DNA of 64,000 bases from Beroe forskalii. Its lineage: Eukaryota; Ctenophora; Nuda; Beroida; Beroidae. Where the stretch lies: contig WFMF01000220.1 of assembly GCA_011033025.1 (NCBI GenBank), forward strand, positions 62,001-126,000, given 5' to 3'. This document shows, in pieces, positions 10,785 to 22,463 of this stretch (position 1 is the first letter of the stretch; every line of letters begins with the position of its first letter). Under the pieces are notes generated by a model. That model was not told the DNA's origin and did no database searches. It saw nothing but the letters and a program-made list of their open reading frames with translations. Made by a program: the position numbers and the translations under genes.

Positions 10785-13700
10785 ATTGTGGGAAATTAAG
10801 ACTAAAAAATTTAAAGCACCAATGCCAAAAAAAGGGCTTAATTTCATGGTCTTTTTGACGTTTTAAATTTTTTGTATACCTTTTTTTCAAATAATTTTGA
10901 GTTTTTAAAAACAAAAAAAATTTCGATTTTTTCAATGGAAGCCCAAAATTAAATAAAAATTTTTAATGATGAATTGAAAATTATGAAATAATCAAAACAT
11001 TCTTGTCGTAAGCCTCCTTATCTCGTCTTCAGATTCCACAAAGTCTTTTCATCCTCCTAGTCATCGTTATCATTTTGATTCCCTGTCCATAACATCAAAA
11101 ACTTAGCCTTTTCTTCAACTGTTTGTTCAAGTTTGACCTGACTCTTCTACAGTTCTCCTTGTGTGATTGGTGACCAGAACTGTTCTTCAGTCAGAACTTT
11201 TAATCTGTTTCAGATGACAGATGCACATTAAAAACTTCCATGTCATTTGAATAAATTTTGAAAATTTCAAACTAAGCCTACATGCAATTTGGCACATGTA
11301 ATCAAGCCTACATGCAATTTAGCACCAGATGTCTCAAAAGGGCCTAATTTCATGGTGCTTAATGACATGTAGGCTTAATTTTCTGAGTGTTTTATTTTCT
11401 ACAATAAGGTATGTAATATGAGGAAGAATTTTGTTATGTTTATTGTTACAAGTATTTCCTGTAATGGATATGTGGACAATTATGTTCGATAATATGTGTA
11501 GTAATTTGATTATCTTTCTCTCCTCGCTGTTATCACCGCGTACTTGAACTCTTTCGCTCAATCGCCCCCCCCTTGCTTCATGAGCGATATCTCCACAATA
11601 GCAGTCGCGTTCTGCCTCTTGTTGTGTCGTGAGATTTAGGACATCTGGCCTCCTCAGACAAAGTTCCTGGGCCTGTGTATCAGTCCTCATTATAGTAACT
11701 TAATATTTGATAATTGTCGCTTGCCACGATCTAATTATTTTATGTAGGGCTTCATATTTGTGGTTACCGTGGCCCGTGATATTGAATTTATATCACGAGG
11801 ACTTTAAAATCAATGCAACCTTATATTCTGTATCTGCAGTTGCCAGAAACCAAGCCATGTTTTCTTTGATTATCACAACTCACATGCCATGTCGTACAAG
11901 ACGTTGAACTTGAATAGCAATAAGAATAATAAATTTTTGCTATCAGCTAAATCTGAAAAGTTAGCTGGCAACCAGGTGTTCTTGATCTGATATAACAGTG
12001 GTCAAGTATCAAACGTGCACGGAGAAATAAGAATGTTCAGTCACACTTTCTCCAAGTCTTACATTTTGTTTCCGGACGGTGTTGGTCAGCATTTTTTTTG
12101 GAAATAATCTTATGAGCATTGAATTGAATTGCCTGATTTCAAACTCAAAATGGCCCATTTTATGGTTCCCATTACCCAGCATAAGATTGATCGAAATAAC
12201 GAATCACCATTGGTCTCCTCCCTTGGTTCGCTAAATCCTCACACTACATGTTTGGTCATGTACACTTTTTACAGGGTAGACATGGCTCCTAATTAACCAG
12301 TACACTAAGGTATTATGGTTCCCCTTAACACACTACAGGGTAGACATGGTTCCCACTAACTCCCGTACACGGTTCCCACTAACTCCTGGCCACCACAGGT
12401 AGACATGGTTCCACCAACCCCGCACACTACAGGTAAGACATCATCCCTAACTAACTGCACACTACAGGTAGACATGGTTCCCACCAACTCCCGTACACTA
12501 CATGTAGACATGGTTCCCACTAACTCCTGCACACTACAGGCAGACATGGTTCCCACTAACCCTGCACTGCAGGTAGACATGTTTCCCACTAACTCCCGTA
12601 CACTACAGGTAGACATGGTTCCCACTAACTCCCGTACACTACAGGTAGACATGGTTCCCACTAACTCCCGTACACTACAGGTAGACATGGTTCCTACTAC
12701 TAACTCCCGTACACTACAGGTAGACATGGTTCCCACTAACTCCCGTACACTACAGGTAGACATGGTTCCCACTAACTCCCGTACACTACAGGTAGACATG
12801 GTTCCCACTAACTCCCGTACACTACAGGTAGACATGGTTCCTAATTAACTCCCGTACACTGCAGGTAGACATGATTCTACTAACTCCCCGTACACTACAG
12901 GTAGACATGGTTCCCACTAACCCAGTACACTACAGGTAGACATGGTTCACTAACCCCGTACACTACAGGTAGACATGGTTCCCACTAACTCCCGTACACT
13001 ACAGGTAGACATGGTTCCCACTAACTCCAGTACACTACAGGTAGACATGGTTCCCACTAACTCCCGTACACTACAGGTAGACATGGTTCCCACTAACTCC
13101 CGTACTTTACAGGTAGACATGGTTCCCACTAACTCCCTCACAATACAGGTAGACATGGTTCCCACTAACTCCCGTACACAACAGGTAGACATGGTTCCCA
13201 CTAACTCCCGTACACTACATGTAGACATGGTTCCCACTAACTCCCGTACACTACAGTTAGACATGGTTCCCACTAACTCCCTCACAATACAGGTAGACAT
13301 GGTTCCCACTAACTCCCGTACACTACAGGTAGACATGGTTCCCACTAACTCCCGTACTTTACAGGTAGACATGGTTCCCACTAACTCCCGTACACTACAG
13401 GTAGACATGGTTCCCACTAACTCCCGTACACTACAGGTAGACATGGTTCCCACTAACTCCCTCACACTACAGGTAGACATGGTTCCCACTAACTCCCGTA
13501 CACTACAGGTAGACATGGTTCCCACTAACTCCCGTACTTTACAGGTAGACATGGTTCCCACTAACTCCCGTGTACTACAGGTAGACATGGTTCCCTCTAA
13601 CTCCCGTACACTACAAGTAGACATGGTTCCCACTAACTCCCGTACTTTACAGGTAGACATGGTTCCCACTAACTCCCGTACACTACAGGTAGACATGGTT

Positions 13701-15985
13701 CCCACTAACTCCCGTACACTACAGGAGGACATGGTTCCCACTAACTCCCGTACACTACAGGTAGACATGGTTCCCACTAACTCCCGTACACTACAGGTAG
13801 ACATGGTTCCCACTAACTCCCGTACTTTTACAGGTAGACATGGTTCCACTAACTCCCTCACAATACAGGTAGACATGGTTCCCACTAACTCCGTACACAA
13901 CAGGTAGACATGGTTCCCACTAACTCCCGTACACTACATGTAGACATGGTTCCCACTAACTCCCGTACACTACAGTTAGACATGGTTCCCACTAACTCCC
14001 GTACACTACAGGTAGACATGGTTCCCACTAACTCCCCTTCACTACAGGTAGACATGGTTCCCACTAACTCCCGTACTTTACAAGTAGACATGGTTCCCAC
14101 TAACTCCCGTACACTACAGGTAGACATGGTTCCCACTAACTCCTGTACACTACAGGTAGACATGGTTCCCACTAACTCCCGTACACTACAGGTAGACATG
14201 GTTCCCACTAACTCCCGTACACTACAGGTAGACATGGTTCCCACTTACTCCAGTACACTACATGTAGACATGGTTCCCACTAACTCCCGTACACTACAGG
14301 TAGACATGGTTCCCACTAACTCCCGTACACTACAGGTAGGCATGGTTCCCACTAACTCCCGTACACAACAGGTAGACATGGTTCCCACTAACTCCCGTAC
14401 ACTACAGGTAGACATGGTTCCCACTAACTCCCGTACACTACAGGTAGACATGGTTCCCACTAACTCCCGTACACTACATGTAGACATGGTTCCCACTAAC
14501 TCCCGTATACTACAGGTAGACATGGTTCCCACTAACTCCCGTACACTACAGGTAGACATGGTTCCCACTAACTCCCTCACACTACAGGTAGACATGGTTC
14601 CCACTAACTCCCGTACACAACAGGTAGACATGGTTCCCACTAACTCCCGTACACTACAGGTAGACATGGTTCCCACTAACTCCCTCACACTACAGGTAGA
14701 CATGGTTCCCACTAACTCCCTCACACTACAGGTAGACATGGTTCCCACTAACTCCCGTACACAACAGGTAGACATGGTTCCCACTAACTCCCGTACACTA
14801 CAGGTAGACATGGTTCCCACTAACTCCCTCACACTACAGGTAGACATGGTTCCCACTAACTCCCGTACACAACAGGTAGACATGGTTCCCACTAACTCCC
14901 CTTCACTACAGGTAGACATGGTTCCCACTAACTCCCGTACACAACAGGTAGACATGGTTCCCACTAACTCCCTCACACTACAGGTAGACATGGTTCCCAC
15001 TAACTCCCGTACACTACAGGTAGACATGGTTCCCACTAACTCCCGTACACTACAGGTAGACATGGTTCCCTCTAACTCCCGTACACTACAGGTAGACATG
15101 GTTCCCACTAACTCCCGTACACTACAGGTAGACATGGTTCCCACTAACTCCCGTACACTACAGGTAGACATGGTTCCCACTAACTCCCGTACACTACAGG
15201 TAGACATGGTTCCCACTAACTCCCGTACACTACAAGTAGACATGGTTCCCACTAACTCCCGTACTTTACAGGTAGACATGGTTCCCACTAACTCCCGTGT
15301 ACTACAGGTAGACATGGTTCCCACTAACTCCCGTACACTACAGGTAGACATGGTTCCCACTAACTCCCTCACACTACAGGTAGACATGGTTCCCACTAAC
15401 TCCCGTACACTACATGTAGACATGGTTCCCACTAACTCCCGTACACTACAGGTAGACATGGTTCCCACTAACTCCCGTACACTACAAGTAGACATGGTTC
15501 CCACTAACTCCCGTACTTTACAGGTAGACATGGTTCCCACTAACTCCCGTACACTACAGGTAGACATGGTTCCCACTAACTCCCGTACACTACAGGTAGA
15601 CATGGTTCCCACTAACTCCCATACACTACAGGTAGACATGGTTCCCACTAACTCCCGTACACTACATGTAGACATGGTTCCCACTAACTCCCGTACACAA
15701 CAGGTAGACATGGTTCCCACTAACTCCCTCACACTACAGGTAGACATGGTTCCCACTAACTCCCGTACACTACAGGTAGACATGGTTCCCACTAACTCCC
15801 GTACACTACAGGTAGACATGGTTCCCACTAACTCCCGTACACTACAGGTAGACATGGTTCCCACTAACTCCCGTACACTACAGGTAGACATGGTTCCCAC
15901 TAACATTCTCCTCTACACCTCCCATGCCTTGTCTCGGTGGGGTGACAGAATGTGGAACTTTGCCATCGGTATCTTCCTTATCTAC
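10785..15985. repeat. Right arm of the large inverted duplication
   Basis: The reverse complement of this arm matches 1-5844 in the order MITE remnant (about 10790-11409), unique segment (11412-12240), 36-bp minisatellite, ferroportin exon start. The MITE copy here has lost a clean outer terminus. The minisatellite here is far more regular than its left partner, so the two arrays have evolved independently since duplication. Confidence 0.85.
12240..15883. repeat. 36-bp minisatellite, right array (about 100 units) ending on the ferroportin exon
   Basis: Units contain CACTACAGGTAGACATGG and CCCACTAACTCCCGTA. From about 12960 they are almost perfectly in register. Recurrent variants include CTTTACAG, CACAACAG, CTCACACTACAG and CCTTCACTACAG, sometimes in repeated higher-order runs. 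The last CAG (15881-15883) is the best acceptor for the ferroportin exon, so each unit is a copy of that exon's splice site plus its first bases. The open frame 13910-15883 joins ferroportin in frame, but it is best explained by a period divisible by three. Confidence 0.95.
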
Positions 15986-17440
15986 CTGCACCCTACTTCT
16001 CTCCTCGTCACTGCCATCTACCTCCTCATTAACCGGCTCTTTGTCCTCCTCCTGTCCGGTCCCATTGGACAGAAAGTGGACAGGTTACCGGAACGGCTGC
16101 ACGCCATGAGGACAGCCCTCGTCATTCAGAACAGCTCCGTGGCGTTCGCTGCCATTCTGACGGTGCTAGCGCTGCACTTTCACATCTCCTACCAGTGCGA
16201 ACGGACCCTGTTTTTCGTCATCATGGTCTTCATCACGCTGCTCGGGGTGATCTCAGTCCTCAGCAGTTCGGCTACTAAGATGATCATAGAACGGGATTGG
16301 GTGGTGGTCCTATGCCACAACGACTCAGACCAACTGAGTTCCATCAACGCTAACATGCGACGTATCGACCAGGTGTGTCTCCTGCTGGCTCCCATCCTAG
16401 CTGGTGCCTTCATGTCCGGCCTCAACACCACCTGGGCTGCAGGACTCATTGCTGTCTGGAACGTCGTGTCTTTCTTCGTGGAGTACTCTCTCCTGTGCAT
16501 GGTTTATAACCGGGTTCCAGAGCTGGCAACTAAAGAAGTTCCTGTGGAGGAGGCAAGTCCTGGGACGGATCAGACTTCTTCTTGTAGCTGTCTTACGGTC
16601 GTAAAGCGGTCCATCCTCTCCTTCTTCGGTAACTTCTCCATTTTCATGGGCCAGGAAGTAGCGTTGCTGGGCGTCTGTCTGTCTCTCGTCTACTTGACGG
16701 TCCTCGGCTTCGGTTCGGTTACAGTGGGTTATCTTCGTCTCAACAATGTCCACGATCTGTACATTGCCATAGCGATGGCAGTGGGGGCCTCGTTTGGTAT
16801 CCTAGGAACTCTCTGCTACACTCCATTCACGAAGAAGTTCAGCGTGTCTGCGTGTGGCGCCTTTGGGGCGGTGTGTCTGGCTGTTAGCTACGGAGTAAGT
16901 CTGGGCAGCAAAGCCTTCCCTCGTAACGCAGACCTGAAGTCCTTCTCCCAGACATCATCAGATAACAATACCTGTGGGGCTCCTGTCGGTAACTCTCTCA
17001 ATGATATCTCTGAGGGTTCCATCAACTCACACACCATAACGATCCTCGTTGGTATTACAACCATCCGCTTCGGGCTTTGGATCTACGATCTGGCAATATC
17101 CCAGCTCTTCCAAATGTCGGTGCCTGAGCCCCAACGGAACACGGTGGGCGGTATCCAGAGCTCCCTGAACAGTTTCTTCGACTGCTTCTACATCGTCCTT
17201 ACAGTCATCATGTCGGAGCCGGAGCAGTTCGGCATTCTGATCATCATATCGTGTGTGGCGTGCATCGGTAGCTGTCTTATCTACATTTGCTGGTTCATCA
17301 AAACGGGAGGATTACAGGAGGACAAACTGAAGACGAAACAAAACGAGAAGGAACTGGAAGTGGTGGAGGCTGAAGCTTCTGTTGTTGCTGCTAATAGGGC
17401 TGCGGATGCGGGTTCAGTTGCGGCTTTTAGTGATATTTGA
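15884..17440 (+). CDS. SLC40A1: Ferroportin (SLC40A1-like iron exporter), main coding exon
   Basis: Encodes about 518 residues of a ferroportin-family transporter, the plasma-membrane Fe2+ exporter of animals, running from the first membrane helix to the stop. Numbering from the ATG at 15890, family signatures are SRWGDRMW (16-22), ERDWVVV (134-140), NANMRRIDQ (153-161), TVLGFGSVTVGY (270-281) and FGLWIYDLAISQL (394-406). There are about ten to twelve hydrophobic segments and a charged lysine/glutamate tail. Human D39, N174, R178 and D181 correspond to D19, N153, R157 and D160, all kept. H43, D325, C326 and H507 are replaced by N23, G275, S276 and Y434. Human ferroportin has 571 residues; the missing N-terminus is about 20 residues. 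An upstream exon is expected, or translation may start at the repeat-derived ATG. The start is therefore uncertain. The body is one exon. Confidence 0.93.
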   Translation, partial: VDMVPTNILLYTSHALSRWGDRMWNFAIGIFLIYLHPTSLLVTAIYLLINRLFVLLLSGPIGQKVDRLPERLHAMRTALVIQNSSVAFAAILTVLALHFHISYQCERTLFFVIMVFITLLGVISVLSSSATKMIIERDWVVVLCHNDSDQLSSINANMRRIDQVCLLLAPILAGAFMSGLNTTWAAGLIAVWNVVSFFVEYSLLCMVYNRVPELATKEVPVEEASPGTDQTSSCSCLTVVKRSILSFFGNFSIFMGQEVALLGVCLSLVYLTVLGFGSVTVGYLRLNNVHDLYIAIAMAVGASFGILGTLCYTPFTKKFSVSACGAFGAVCLAVSYGVSLGSKAFPRNADLKSFSQTSSDNNTCGAPVGNSLNDISEGSINSHTITILVGITTIRFGLWIYDLAISQLFQMSVPEPQRNTVGGIQSSLNSFFDCFYIVLTVIMSEPEQFGILIIISCVACIGSCLIYICWFIKTGGLQEDKLKTKQNEKELEVVEAEASVVAANRAADAGSVAAFSDI

Positions 17441-17570
17441 GGGACTTTTAAGGGTGTTATTTTCTGCATGTACCTCTAAGAATTCAATATGTAGGTATCT
17501 TTATTATGTCTTTATAGGATGATTTATTCTAATCCTCTTGTGAGTTTTTGTTCATTTCATTTTATAATCC

Positions 17571-17576
17571 AATAAA
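17571..17576 (+). promoter_or_regulatory. Poly(A) signal of the ferroportin gene
   Basis: AATAAA 130 bases after the stop codon, in AT-rich DNA, followed by T-rich sequence. Confidence 0.7.
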
Positions 17577-18867
17577 CAGTTTTCTTTTATATCATTATCA
17601 TTTGTTTTATTACTAAAGTACTATTACTAACGAGCGGATACTGTACTAAGAACTCTAAGTATGTTGGTGTAACCTCACCGAGAAATTCAACTTATTTCCA
17701 AGTCGAGTGGCTGCACTCGTGGAAATTACAGAATTATTCTCTGATGTGGCTATATCTATACCCAAACAGCTGTGTATATATGTGTGTATTTACACACAAA
17801 CAAGCAGGGAAAATAAATTGAACAAATTGTCCTTGTACAAAAAAAATCCGTCATTCATAACAATATCTTATGATTGTGAATGATTTTTAGCATTCCAATT
17901 CCTTTTAAAGTCTAATATTTGTCTCGTTTTCAGGCAGTTCTCTGTGCGCAAGATGAGCAGGTTCCAACAGTCAAATACTTGTGGCGGAAGGAGTCCCCTG
18001 CTGTGGCTAAAGCATAACAACCTCCATGGAATGTTGCTGCGGCTAAAAAATTTCATGACTGCAGCGTACATCCGAGTTGCGTGTTCGTGCTGAGTGGTCA
18101 AAAGAGGACCTGCACTGATATTCTGATTATTTAATACAGTACACTCTATCGCTTTATAATCGGGACATAATTTGGTTGGACAAGACATGGGCTCTGGAGG
18201 CCTCTGTGCCCATAATTATAAGAAAATAGATCCGGCCATGAAATGCCCGCCCATAATATTAATAATTATCCGTCCAATAGTGTCGGGTTTCCGTTTAGCA
18301 ATTTATTTGCAAAGACTTACAGCCTTATCTATCTTTAATGGCTATATTGTTTCGTCTTATCAATATCATTATCAATATCACTATCAGTTCGTCTAGTCAA
18401 TAGCTGTCATTCGTACCCATTGGTGACCCAAAATGCTAGCAATAACGCGCCGGGGCCTTTCAGTTTCTGCTAATTCGACTTTTTATGAGTTTTTGATTCA
18501 AAATGAAATTGGTTTTGAAAAAATTTCATAATTTCTGTATATGCATTGTTGGACTGCGCAGTTGTATTTCTCTGAGTATGCGATTGCCATGCGATGAACT
18601 TGAGATTGAACGTGGAAATGAAATTTTATGTATATCATTGATCATTATATTTATCAGGGTGTCTGTTTTATGTCATAATTGAAATATGTTATGGGGCGTG
18701 TATTAACCTATTTTGTTATTTCAATTTCTGAAAGATGTGATCATAACGGAGTATCAGGAAATATCGTTGTCACTATTTTGATTTATCTTTGATGAGAATG
18801 AATAAATTTGCCCTCATTTTATTTTGTAGAGCTTCAGTTATAAAATGTAACTCCTTTCATTTCATTC
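17577..18867. other. Intergenic, no gene recognised
   Basis: AT-rich DNA with short open frames only. I see no splice-flanked coding block, RNA gene or ordered repeat. Confidence 0.5.
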
Positions 18868-21800
18868 TAACGCATATGTGTGCAGATCGCTCGATACGGA
18901 GGGCCCGATAACCTAAACCTTACAATTGCATTTAACACTTGCGCGCGCAACTCTTTTATACAGTAAGTTACTGTATAAAGAGTTGCATATAAAAGTGTTA
19001 ATATATAAACGATTTACATGTCGAAGTGGTGACCGTATACCGCAACTTACATGGTCGAGGCGACAGCCGAGACTGTGTAAGTTGGATAATGGACGAGGCG
19101 TGCCGAGTTCATTATCGAAGGTATACGGTCACAGCTGAAATCATGGAACCGGATTGTACCCCGACCGGAAATAGCTTTGGCCGACTATTTTCTGGCCAAA
19201 CAACAGTATTTCTTCCCACTCGGGTCTGACGACCCTCGTCCGGATTCAACGCTTAAGTAGATTTTTGAGTGCTCCTTTATAAAATCAAATTTCATTTTAA
19301 GCTTTTTGACACTGTCATTCAGTGGAGACCATTATAATAAGCGGTTACATGTCAGTGGTGACCGTATACCGCAACTTACATGGTCGAGGCGACAGCCGAG
19401 ACTTTGGATGGATAATGGACGAGGCGTGCCGAGTTCATTATCTAAGGTATACGGTCACATCTGAGATCATGGAACCGGATTACTCACCGACCGGAAACAG
19501 CTGGGACTTACTATTCTCTGACCAAACAACAGTATTTCTTCCCACTCGGGTCTGACGACCCTCGTCCGGATTCAACGCTTAAGTAGATTTTTGAGTGCTC
19601 CTTTATAAAATCAACTTTCATTTTTAGCTTTTTTTGTACTGTAATTCAGTGGAGACCGTATAACCAAACTTACACGGTCGCTAAAACAAGCATGGGAGGG
19701 GTATAACCAAACTTACAAGGTCGCTAAAAAAAAGCTTGGGAGGGGTATAAATATAATAAGCGGTTACATGTCGAAGTGGTGACCGTATACCGCAACTTAC
19801 ATGGTCGAGGCGACAGCCGAGACTGTGTAAGTTGGATAATGGACGAGGCGTGCCGAGTTCATTATCGAAGGTATACGGTCACAGCTGAATCATGGAACCG
19901 GATTATACCCGACCGGAAACAGCTGGGGCCTACTATTATCTGACCAAACAACAGTATTTCTTCCTACTCGGGTCTGACGACCCTCATTGCGGATTCAACG
20001 CTCAAGTAGATTTTTGAGTGCTCCTTCATAAAATCAAATTTCATTTTAACCTTTTTTGCACTGTAATTCAGTGGAGACCGTATAATATTTAATAAGCAGT
20101 TACATGTCGAAGTGATGACCGTATACCGCAACTTACATGGTCGAGGCGACAGCCGAGACTGTGTAAGTTGGATAATGGACGAGGCGTGCCGAGTTCATTA
20201 TCGAAGGTATAACTATACGGTCACAGCTGAGATCATGGAACCGGATTATACCCCGACCGGAAATAGCTATGGCCGACTATTTTCTGACCAAACAACAGTA
20301 TTTCTTCCCACTCGGGTCTGACGACCCTCGTCCGAATTCAACAGCAAGTAGATTTTTGAGTGCTCCTTTATAAAATGAAATTTCATTTTAAGCTTTTTGA
20401 CACTGTAATTCAGTGGAGACCGTATAACCAAACTTACACGGTCGCTAAAACAAGCTTGGGAGGGGTATAACCAAACTTACACGGTCGCTAAAACAAGCTT
20501 GGGAGGGGTATAATAAGCGGTTACATGTCGAAGTGGTGACCGTATACCGCAACTTACATGGTCGAGGCGACAGCCGAGACTGTGTAAGATGGATAATAGA
20601 CGAGGCGTGCCGAGTTCATTATCGAAGGTATACGGTCACAGCTGTGATCATGGAACCGGATTATACCGACCGGGAATAGCTTTGGCCGACTATTTTCTGA
20701 CCAAACAACAGTATTTCTTTCCACTCGGGTCTGACGACCCTCGTCCGGATTCAACGCTTAAGTAGATTTTTGAGTGCTCCTTTATAAAATCAAATTTCAT
20801 TTTAAGCTTTTTTACACTGTAATTTAGTGGAGACCGTATAACCAAACTTACACGGTCGCTAAAACATAAGCTTGGGAGGGTATAATAAGCGGTTACATGT
20901 CGAAGTGGTGACCGTATACCGCAACTTACATGGTCGAGGCGACAGCCGAGACTGTGTAAGTTGGATAATGGACGAGGCGTGCCGAGTTCATTATCGAAGG
21001 TATACGGTCACAGCTGTGATCATGGAACCGGATTATACCCCGACCGGGAATAGCTTTGGCCGACTATTTTCTGACCAAACAACAGTATTTCTTTCCACTC
21101 GGGTCTGACGACCCTCGTCCGGATTCAACGCTTAAGTAGATTTTTGAGTGCTCCTTTATAAAATCAAATTTCATTTTAAGCTTTTTTACACTGTAATTTA
21201 GTGGAGACCGTATAACCAAACTTACACGGTCGCTAAAACAAGCTTGGGAGGGGTATAATAAGCGGTTACATGTCGAAGTGGTGACCGTATACCGCAACTT
21301 ACATGGTCGAGGCGCCAGCCGAGACTTTGTAAGTTGGATAATGGACGAGGCGTGCCGAGTTCATTATCGAAGGTATACTGTCATAGCTGAGATCATGGAA
21401 CCGGATTATACCCCGACCGGAAGCAGCTGGGACCTACTATTCTCGGACCAAACAACAGTATTTCTTCCCACTCGGGTCTGACGACCCTCGTCCGGATTCA
21501 ACGCTTAAGTAGATTTTTGAGTGCTCCTTTATAAAATAAAATTTTATTTTAACCTATTTTGCACTGAAATTCAGTGGAGACCGTATAATAAGCGGTTACA
21601 TGTCGAAGTGGTGACCGTATACCGCAACTTACATGGTTGAGGCGACAGCCGAGACTGTGTAAGTTGGATAATCGACGAGGCGTGCCGAGTTCATTATCGA
21701 AGGTATACGGTCACAGCTGAGATCATGGAACCGGATTATACCCCGACCAGAAATAGCTGGGACCGACTATTCTCTGACCAAACAGCAGTATTTCTTCCCA

Positions 21801-22029
21801 CTCGGGTCTGACGACCCTCGTCCGGATTCAACGCTTAAGTAGATTTTTGAGTGCTCCTTTATAAAATCTAATTTCATTTTAAGCTTTTTTGCGCTGTAAT
21901 TCAATGGAGACCGTATAACCAAACTTACACGGTCACTAAAACAAGCTCGGGAGGGGTATAATGTAAGGTTTAGGTTATCGGGCCTTCCGTATCGAGCGAT
22001 GTGCACACAGCACATTGACATATGCGTTA
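18868..22029. mobile_element. TIR-bounded element carrying a satellite array
   Basis: The left end (TAACGCATATGT, then TCGCTCGATACGGA and CCCGATAACCTAAACCTTAC) recurs inverted at 21961-22029, with a short insertion in the right copy. Inside are eight tandem monomers of about 330-420 bp and, at 18935-19000, a hairpin of ACTCTTTATACAGTAA-like arms. There is no transposase frame. Known elements that combine TIRs with internal tandem repeats are satellite-bearing MITEs, and that is the best fit. I could not read a clear target duplication beyond a possible TA. Confidence 0.75.
19005..21960 (+). repeat. Satellite of eight monomers with a conserved three-way-junction fold
   Basis: Monomers start near 19030, 19360, 19780, 20115, 20537, 20909, 21282 and 21612. 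Each opens with TGACCGTATACC and about 90 bases later has its exact complement GGTATACGGTCA (a 12-bp closing stem). Between them are two hairpins, one closed by CAACTTACA/TGTAAGTTG and one by GATAATG/CATTATC. Both are tipped by GAGGC..GCCGA. The remainder of the monomer shares ACTCGGGTCTGACGACCCTC and ACCAAACTTACACGGTCGC; the latter is present or duplicated in only some monomers. A 66-77-codon open frame recurs in several monomers but lacks any recognisable domain. Confidence 0.85.
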
Positions 22030-22079
22030 CCTAATGGTGTCTCGACTCAAGTTATTGGAGGCGCGACGTAATGGCTTCA

Positions 22080-22463
22080 CCTAACCAGGGGTGTCCGCGC
22101 GAGCAAGGCGCGGCGCGCGCGTAAAACTAGGGATCTGGTTGCTCTAACCAGATCCCTAGTTTTACGCGCGCGCCGCGCCTTGCTCCAAACCGCGACACCC
22201 CTGGTTAGGGGAAGGGATCTGGTTAGAGTCGAGTAACGTAATGGCCAGGGCGCCGCGCACTCCGTGCGCGAAACCAGGGTCCTTGTTGCCAGACCACTTG
22301 CTAAACACGTATATCCCTGTCTGCGTTGCGCGGCGCGCTTCCCCAGAACAGGGAAGCGCCGCGCGCGTACACACACCTATGCGGGCTTAGGAATGGTTTC
22401 GCGCACGCAGTGCGCGGTTGCTCTAAAGTCTAACCAGATCCCTAGTTTTACGCGCGCGCCGCG
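22080..22463. repeat. GC-rich foldback cluster
   Basis: Exact 40-base arms at 22101-22140 and 22146-22185 (ending GGGATCTGGTT / starting AACCAGATCCC) surround a 5-base loop. Outside them CCTAACCAGGGGTGT (22080-22094) pairs with 22195-22209. A second hairpin (GCGCGGCGCGCTTCCC) lies near 22329-22367. The AACCAGATCCCTAGTTTTAC block recurs at 22434-22453. CpG-rich islands of this kind stand out from the AT-rich surroundings and look like a foldback or MITE cluster. Confidence 0.85.

Noticed and set aside
13910..15883. Very long open frame fusing 12-residue MVPTNS repeats to ferroportin (1176 codons)
   Set aside because: The repeat period is a multiple of three and the opposite strand is open too. 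The left arm shows the same repeats with frame-breaking indels, and each unit carries splice-site-like sequence. Treated as intronic or splice-site minisatellite unless transcripts show otherwise.
12240..15883. CRISPR-like regular array
   Set aside because: There are no unique spacers between repeats, the units are head-to-tail copies, and the window is clearly from an animal genome.
15924..16753. Alternative frames within the ferroportin exon
   Set aside because: They overlap the ferroportin frame and have no recognisable content.
19028..19130. Hammerhead ribozyme in the satellite monomer
   Set aside because: A three-way junction is present, but I find no CUGAUGA or GAAA core strands in the right places.
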